Both the position numbers and the translations under genes were made by a program. Positions 6,901 through 10,884 of a stretch of DNA of 10,884 nt are shown one piece after another (position 1 is the first letter of the stretch; every line of letters starts with the position of its first letter). Under the pieces are notes generated by a model. It did no database searches. It was not told the origin of the DNA and worked only from the letters and a program-made list of their open reading frames with translations. The stretch covers positions 1-10,884 of the forward strand of contig JAJYIO010000043.1 of NCBI GenBank assembly GCA_021790035.1. The letters are read 5' to 3'. The DNA comes from a bacterium (GTDB taxonomy: Bacteria; Cyanobacteriota; Sericytochromatia; S15B-MN24; VGJW01).

Positions 6901-8163
6901 CTAGGGATACAGGCCCCTGACGCGCAGAGCCTCGGTGACACGACCGACGCCGATGCTGTACGCACCCATCCTAAAGGACAGGCCCTTGCTCGTCACGAGG
7001 TTGGCCACGTTGTCGAAGGCGCGCTCGACGAGTTCCTGCAGACGAAGGTTGACTTCGTCCTCGGTCCAGAAGAGCTCGCTCTGGCCCTGGACCCACTCGA
7101 AGTAGCTCACGATGACGCCACCCGCGTTGGCCAGGATGTCGGGGATGATCGTGACGCCCTTGCGCTCGAGGATCGCCTCGCCGTCCGGCGTGAGCGGCGC
7201 GTTGGCGGCCTCGATGATGAACTCGGCCCTGACTCGATCCGCGTTGGCCTCGGTGATCGAATTCTCCATGGCGGCCGGAATCAGGATGTCGACGTCATGG
7301 GTCAACAGGGCGTCGTTGTCCATCGGATCCGCCTCGGGGAAGCCCCGGAGGGATCCGTTGGCCTGCGAGTACTTGAGCATGGCCGGGATATCCAGGCCGT
7401 CCTCGTTGTGGTAGCCACCGTACATGTCGCTCACCGCGACGACCTTCAGGCCAGCCAGGTGAGCCAGATGCGCGGCCGTCCCGCCGACGTTGCCGAAGCC
7501 CTGGATGGCCACCCGGGCTCCCTTGTGCGGCTGCCCCTTGAACTTGAGCAACTCGAGCAAGTTGGCGACGACGCCCCGCCCGGTCGCCTCGGCTCGGCCG
7601 AGCGAACCACCGATGGCAATCGGCTTGCCCGTGACGACCCCGGGGGCCGCGTAGCCGTGGGCGACGCTCCAGGTGTCCATGATCCAGGCCATCTCGCGAG
7701 GCCCCGTGTTGAGGTCGGGCGCCGGAATGTCCTTCTTGGGATCGAAGACCGACACCATGTCATTCGTGAAGCGCCGCGTGAGGGCCTCGAGCTCACGAAC
7801 CGAAAGCTCGCGCGGATCGACCGTGATACCGCCCTTGGCGCCGCCGTAGGGCAGCCCCACGAGGGCGCACTTCCAGGTCATGAGCATGGCCAAGGCCGTC
7901 ACCTCGTCGATGTCGACGTCGGGGTGGAAGCGCAGGCCGCCCTTGTAGGGACCCAGGGCATTGTTATGCTGCACCCGGTAGCCCGGAAACATACGCACCT
8001 GGCCATTGTCCAGGCGCACCGGACTGTGCGTCTCCACCACGCGATCGGGGTAGGTGAGACGCTCGCGCGATCCCGGATCCATGCCCAGGATGTCGGCCAC
8101 CTTGCTGAGCTGGTGGCGCGCTGAGGTGAGCGGAGAGATCTTGACCGGCTCCTTGACGATCAC
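6901..8163 (-). CDS. gdhA: Glutamate dehydrogenase (Glu/Leu/Phe/Val dehydrogenase family)
   Basis: This 420-residue enzyme interconverts glutamate and 2-oxoglutarate plus ammonia using NAD(P), linking nitrogen assimilation to central carbon. Its length matches the hexameric small GDHs. Substrate-site motifs are PYKGGLRFHP (K74), WKCALVGLPYGGAKGG (K98, K110) and the catalytic Asp in DIPAPDLNT (D150). The Rossmann dinucleotide motif is IQGFGNVGG (220-228), and NAGGVIVSYFEWVQ (346-359) carries Ser353, aligned with the glutamate-specificity Ser of clostridial GDH, which together with K74 supports glutamate and not leucine. I cannot decide NAD versus NADP from the residues after the second strand (SDMYGG). 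The start is GTG at 8163, supported by AAGGAG 9 bases upstream and by a normal N-terminus. A candidate promoter lies upstream, so it is probably not dependent on panB transcription. Confidence 0.95.
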   Translation of the reverse strand: MIVKEPVKISPLTSARHQLSKVADILGMDPGSRERLTYPDRVVETHSPVRLDNGQVRMFPGYRVQHNNALGPYKGGLRFHPDVDIDEVTALAMLMTWKCALVGLPYGGAKGGITVDPRELSVRELEALTRRFTNDMVSVFDPKKDIPAPDLNTGPREMAWIMDTWSVAHGYAAPGVVTGKPIAIGGSLGRAEATGRGVVANLLELLKFKGQPHKGARVAIQGFGNVGGTAAHLAHLAGLKVVAVSDMYGGYHNEDGLDIPAMLKYSQANGSLRGFPEADPMDNDALLTHDVDILIPAAMENSITEANADRVRAEFIIEAANAPLTPDGEAILERKGVTIIPDILANAGGVIVSYFEWVQGQSELFWTEDEVNLRLQELVERAFDNVANLVTSKGLSFRMGAYSIGVGRVTEALRVRGLYP

Positions 8164-8172
8164 CTTTCAAAA

Positions 8173-8185
8173 CTCCTTGATCAAG
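8173..8185 (-). promoter_or_regulatory. gdhA ribosome binding site inside a palindrome
   Basis: AAGGAG (8173-8178 read on the minus strand) lies 9 bases before the GTG start of gdhA and decides that start. Its first four bases belong to the perfect palindrome CTTGATCAAG (8176-8185), so part of the ribosome site could pair within a short stem, though ten bases with no loop make a weak hairpin. Confidence 0.55.
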
Positions 8186-8214
8186 TCGCGGGACGCCTTC
8201 GTCACGCTTACTCG

Positions 8215-8244
8215 ATCGTAACACACGGCGCGGGTGCCTGACGA
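8215..8244 (-). promoter_or_regulatory. Candidate sigma70-type promoter of gdhA
   Basis: On the minus strand TCGTCA (8239-8244) and TACGAT (8215-8220) are separated by 18 bases; each matches four of six bases of the -35 and -10 consensus. The -10 box is about 50 bases upstream of the gdhA start. This is the best pair in the 133-base gap between panB and gdhA, but it is weak and in GC-rich lineages such matches often occur by chance. Confidence 0.35.
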
Positions 8245-8296
8245 TGGTAATCAGCGCAGCGGGCCTGCGAAGATCCGGCGAAACTTGCCCCTCGGG

Positions 8297-9097
8297 TCAA
8301 GTCGCAGTCGAGGGAACCCGGAGAAAACGCCCGGCTCGCACGTCGTCGGCATAGCGCCCGACCGCCTCGCCAATCGTCTCGTGGACCCGGGCGTACCGCG
8401 CGGCGTGCTTGGGAACGTGGTCGGTATAGAGGCCGACGAGATCGTGGAAGACCTGGACCTGTCCGTCGCAGTCCGGTCCAGCCCCGATGCCGATGGTGGG
8501 AATCGCGAGTTCGGTCCGGATGGCCGCTGCCAGCTCGGGCGGGACGAGTTCGAGGACGAGGGCGCTGGCCCCCGCCTTCTCGAGTTCGAGCGCCTGCTCG
8601 CGGATCTCGAGGGCGCGCTCGGGGCTCTTGCCCTGCAATCGGTAGCCGCCGAAGGCATGCACGCTCTGGGGCGTGAAACCGAGATGCGCCACGACCGGGA
8701 TCCCTTGCTCGACCAGAGCCCGGGTCGCCTGGAGCTGGGCCGGGTTCCCCCCCTCGAGCTTGACAGCCGCAGCTCCGGCCTCCTTCAAGAACCGGCCCCC
8801 ATTGGCAACGGCCTCGGCCGGTGTGTTGTACGACAGGAAGGGAAGATCGGCGACGACCAGCGCCCGCCTTGCGCCGCGGCTGACGGCTCGTACGTGATGG
8901 AGCATCTCCTCCATCGTGACCGGAAGGGTGGTGGGATGGCCCAGCACGACCTGCGCGAGGCTGTCCCCGACCAGTAGCAGGTCCACGCCCGCCTGGTCGA
9001 GCGCAACCGCGGTGGAATAGTCGTAGGCCGTCACGGCCACGATGGGCTCACCGCGCTCCTTCATGCGCCTCAGATCGGGAGCGGTGATGGGTTTCAA
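8297..9097 (-). CDS. panB: 3-methyl-2-oxobutanoate hydroxymethyltransferase (ketopantoate synthase)
   Basis: PanB transfers a hydroxymethyl group from 5,10-methylene-tetrahydrofolate to 2-oxoisovalerate, giving ketopantoate, the first committed step of pantothenate and CoA synthesis. The 266-residue length is typical and the whole barrel is recognisable: VTAYD (22-26), the metal/substrate site VGDS (D45, S46), DLPFLSY (D84), KLEGG (K113, E115), AHLGFTPQSVHAFGGY (137-152), catalytic E183 in LELVP, and PTIGIGAGPDCDGQVQV (200-216). These positions correspond closely to the Asp45, Ser46, Asp84 and Lys/Glu residues of the E. coli enzyme. The start is TTG at 9097 because GGAGG lies exactly 6 bases upstream; an internal ATG at codon 12 would remove conserved sequence. 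No panC or panD is seen nearby. It has its own promoter and does not appear to read through from the kinase gene. Confidence 0.96.
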   Translation of the reverse strand: MKPITAPDLRRMKERGEPIVAVTAYDYSTAVALDQAGVDLLLVGDSLAQVVLGHPTTLPVTMEEMLHHVRAVSRGARRALVVADLPFLSYNTPAEAVANGGRFLKEAGAAAVKLEGGNPAQLQATRALVEQGIPVVAHLGFTPQSVHAFGGYRLQGKSPERALEIREQALELEKAGASALVLELVPPELAAAIRTELAIPTIGIGAGPDCDGQVQVFHDLVGLYTDHVPKHAARYARVHETIGEAVGRYADDVRAGRFLRVPSTAT

Positions 9098-9101
9098 GAG
9101 G

Positions 9102-9108
9102 CACCTCC
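9102..9108 (-). promoter_or_regulatory. Strong ribosome binding site of panB that fixes a TTG start
   Basis: GGAGGTG on the minus strand is a near-perfect Shine-Dalgarno. Six bases separate GGAGG from TTG 9095-9097, which is the best ribosome site in the window and makes the TTG start credible. Confidence 0.75.
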
Positions 9109-9118
9109 AGGCTGTCGC

Positions 9119-9132
9119 GGGCGTACTCGCCC
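9119..9132. other. Small perfect inverted repeat at the panB transcription start
   Basis: GGGCG (9119-9123) and CGCCC (9128-9132) flank a TACT loop directly downstream of the panB -10 box. The expected transcription start falls inside or next to it, so it could be a binding site over the start or a short 5' hairpin. Five base pairs could also be chance. Confidence 0.3.
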
Positions 9133-9159
9133 ATTATGCCGCAAAGAAGCTCCTGTCAA
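9133..9159 (-). promoter_or_regulatory. Sigma70-type promoter of panB
   Basis: On the minus strand a perfect -35 box TTGACA (9154-9159) is followed after 15 bases by CATAAT (9133-9138), which matches five of six bases of the -10 consensus. The spacer is two bases short of the optimum 17, which would weaken it or make it activator-dependent. The -10 box lies about 35 bases before the TTG start. It is the best promoter match in the window. Confidence 0.6.
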
Positions 9160-9193
9160 GAAATCCGGCGCTCGACCTCGTTGCGAGCTCCGG
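9157..9193 (-). terminator. Rho-independent-like terminator of the kinase gene
   Basis: Arms CCGGCGCTCG (9165-9174) and CGAGCTCCGG (9184-9193) pair in nine of ten positions around a 9-base loop. Read on the minus strand, the stem begins 16 bases after the kinase stop codon and is followed by ATTTCTTG (9164-9157), a modest T-rich tail. The tail runs into the -35 box of the panB promoter, so termination and re-initiation are directly adjacent. Confidence 0.55.
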
Positions 9194-9209
9194 CGCGACC
9201 CCGACAACC

Positions 9210-10884
9210 TCAGCGATCGATCGTAAAGACCTGGACCCGCCCGTTGCCGCGATCGGCCACGTAAAGCCGATCGTCCGGCCCCACGAGGAGGCCCTCGGGA
9301 GAGCTGAACTCGGACGTCCGGGTGCCCCGGTGTCCCAGACTCAGGATCGCCGTGCCCTTGGGATCGAACACCTGGATGCGGTGGTTGAGCGTGTCGGCGA
9401 CGTAGATGAACCCTTCCCGGTCGACCGCGACGTCCCGGGGGACGCTGAACTGGCCGAGGCCGGTGCCTTTTTGCCCGAAGCCCCTCTGCAACTTGCCGGC
9501 CAGGTCGTAGACGTTGACCACAGCGTTGGTCGAGTCGATCACATGGAGCAAACCATCGGGCCCCATGGCCAGTCCCGAGGGAGCTGCCAGACCCTCGGTG
9601 ATGGTGACCGTCTGGCGCTCGTTCGAGTCGAAGACCAGGACCCGCCGGTTGTTGGGCTCCGAGACGAAGATGGCCCCGCTCCCGGTGATGAGGATCCGCC
9701 CCGGCACGGCAGGCTGCTCGGTGGCGGTCCGGCCGCGCTTCCAGACTCCCAGCGGCTGACCCGAGGTGTCGAACTTGTAGATGCGATGATCGAGGTCGTC
9801 CGAGACGTACAGGATCCCCTGGGGCGACACGGCCACCGACTTGGGGAACCGGAAGCACTCCTGGTTGACCATCGCGCGGATCTGACCGACCTGGTTTCCG
9901 GCGGTGTCGTACATGAGGACGCGGCCATTCTCGGTGTCGGCCACGTACAGACGCCCCTGCGCGTCGAAGGCGATCCCGCGGTTCTGGTTGAACTCTCCGT
10001 GCCCGAACCCGCCCTTGCCGAAGACCTGAGCGAAGGCCAGGCCCTTGACCGTCTGCCGGACCGCCAGGGCCGCGTTGACGGCGGCATTGACCGACTTCCC
10101 GCTCTGCTCGTACAGCGTGTTGCCGCGCGGCACGACCACGGACGACGCGGAGGCTCCCGCCAGGCGGGGCGCGCCGGGAGCTCCCGCGGGCGGACGGCCG
10201 GCTGGTGCCGCGCCGGCCTCGGCGGGAGGAGCCTTGGGGGGGGGCGACTGCGGCTTGGTGACCGCTGACGGCATCGAGAGCTGTGGCCGGGTCGGAGCCG
10301 ATGGCGCCGCCAGCTGGGGACGGCCCGGAACCGAGGGCGCCGAGAGTTGCGGCCGGCTGCGGCCGGACAACGTCGTCGAACCCGACTTGTTGGTAGGGGT
10401 CAACGAGCCTTCGAGCTGGGCCGTCGAGCCGAGCCCCCCGGCAAAGGTGGAGCGGCCGCATCCCGGGCAGACCTTGCTGTTTGGCGGCAGCGAAGCCTGG
10501 CAGAAACGACAGCGTTCGAGGGTCGGCACCACGACCGGAGAGCTGGCCGCGGGCTCGCCTCGGAGGGCCTCTTGAAGCGCGTACTGCATCTCGGCAGCAC
10601 GCTGGTAACGCTCCTCGCGGTTCTTCTTGAGAGCGCGCTGGACCACGGCATCGAGCCGGGGCGGGATGTTGGGGTTGATCTTGGTGAGCGGCTCGGGGGT
10701 GTCGTTCATGATACGGAGGATGGTGCCGCCAAGGTTGCCCGCGTCGAACGGGGTCTTGAAGGTCAGCATCTCGTAGAACAGGGCACCCAGCGAGAAGATA
10801 TCCGCCCGGCCATCGACGTCCCGGGAGTCGGTCAGCTGCTCGGGAGAGATGTAGGCGATCGTTCCCAGAGTCGTCCCCGTCGTC
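9210..10884 (-). CDS. Ser/Thr protein kinase with zinc ribbon and C-terminal NHL beta-propeller, 5' end cut by window edge
   Basis: The frame is open to the right edge, giving 557 residues without the N-terminus (numbering from the edge). Residues 1-108 are the C-terminal lobe of a Hanks-type kinase: GTIAYISPEQ (7-16, subdomain VIII), DIFSLGALFYEML (28-40, conserved D28) and the RALKKNREERYQRA segment with its conserved Arg (R92). A zinc ribbon follows, C125-x2-C128 and C139-x2-C142. Then comes a Pro/Ala/Ser-rich linker (about 150-255) with three 11-residue repeats, and six NHL-type blades (about 284-557) marked by repeated LYVAD, VFD and GEF/GQF signatures. The ATP-binding lobe and catalytic loop lie outside the window. 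PknD of Mycobacterium also joins kinase to NHL propeller but through a membrane helix; no such helix is visible here, so a cytoplasmic sensor kinase is inferred. The propeller probably binds a protein or other ligand; targets are unknown. Confidence 0.93.
   Translation of the reverse strand, partial: TTGTTLGTIAYISPEQLTDSRDVDGRADIFSLGALFYEMLTFKTPFDAGNLGGTILRIMNDTPEPLTKINPNIPPRLDAVVQRALKKNREERYQRAAEMQYALQEALRGEPAASSPVVVPTLERCRFCQASLPPNSKVCPGCGRSTFAGGLGSTAQLEGSLTPTNKSGSTTLSGRSRPQLSAPSVPGRPQLAAPSAPTRPQLSMPSAVTKPQSPPPKAPPAEAGAAPAGRPPAGAPGAPRLAGASASSVVVPRGNTLYEQSGKSVNAAVNAALAVRQTVKGLAFAQVFGKGGFGHGEFNQNRGIAFDAQGRLYVADTENGRVLMYDTAGNQVGQIRAMVNQECFRFPKSVAVSPQGILYVSDDLDHRIYKFDTSGQPLGVWKRGRTATEQPAVPGRILITGSGAIFVSEPNNRRVLVFDSNERQTVTITEGLAAPSGLAMGPDGLLHVIDSTNAVVNVYDLAGKLQRGFGQKGTGLGQFSVPRDVAVDREGFIYVADTLNHRIQVFDPKGTAILSLGHRGTRTSEFSSPEGLLVGPDDRLYVADRGNGRVQVFTIDR
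10257..10355 (-). repeat. Three tandem 33-base coding repeats in the kinase linker
   Basis: The linker contains RPQLSAPSVPG, RPQLAAPSAPT and RPQLSMPSAVT in direct succession, followed by a fourth partial copy starting KPQ. The DNA repeats have a 33-base period. Such Pro-rich repeats form extended spacers and can change copy number by slippage or recombination. Confidence 0.85.

Noticed and set aside
5701..8124. An 807-codon open frame on the plus strand, opposite mtnA and gdhA
   Set aside because: It is antisense to two genes with complete, conserved motifs. Its translation is His/Asp/Arg/Gly-rich without any recognisable domain. Long antisense frames are expected where third codon positions are almost all G or C.
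1..10884. tRNA, rRNA, CRISPR, insertion sequence or riboswitch
   Set aside because: Almost all sequence is covered by coding regions, the gaps are short, and none contains cloverleaf-like structure, spaced repeats, transposase motifs or a riboswitch core that I recognise.

Overview
The window is a gene-dense, GC-rich (roughly two-thirds G+C by eye) piece of a bacterial chromosome. It carries seven protein genes fully or mostly readable plus one cut gene at each edge counted among them: eight genes in all, with no RNA gene, insertion sequence, CRISPR array or phage gene visible. The phylum cannot be fixed from the sequence alone. A VKOR-thioredoxin fusion, a Ser/Thr kinase with an NHL propeller, frequent CGATCG words and a bacterial UDPGP-family enzyme would fit a non-photosynthetic relative of Cyanobacteria (Sericytochromatia / Tanganyikabacteria type), but Myxococcota or another GC-rich soil or sediment lineage is also possible.

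Layout. Positions 1-1769 (minus strand): a DMT/EamA-type transporter cut by the left edge, preceded by a VKOR-thioredoxin disulfide-forming enzyme. Positions 1770-2119: a 350-base divergent intergenic region. Positions 2120-4212 (plus strand): a UDPGP-family sugar-phosphate nucleotidyltransferase whose stop overlaps the TTG start of a radical SAM/SPASM protein. This coupled pair is the least explained part of the window. It meets the minus-strand block tail to tail at 4213-4251.

Positions 4252-10884 (all minus strand, read right to left): the C-terminal part of a Ser/Thr protein kinase carrying a zinc ribbon, a repetitive Pro-rich linker and a six-bladed NHL propeller, then panB (pantothenate/CoA synthesis), gdhA (glutamate dehydrogenase), mtnA (methylthioribose-1-phosphate isomerase) and miaB (tRNA methylthiotransferase). 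A terminator-like hairpin follows the kinase gene and is directly followed by the best sigma70-like promoter in the window, which drives panB. So this block looks like several short transcription units, not one operon.

Most genes are core metabolism or tRNA modification. The points worth a second look are the nucleotidyltransferase-radical SAM pair, the kinase architecture (zinc ribbon and no visible membrane segment between kinase and propeller, with a C9 tract in the linker), and the placement of mtnA beside miaB, which may reflect recycling of 5'-deoxyadenosine or methylthioadenosine by-products.
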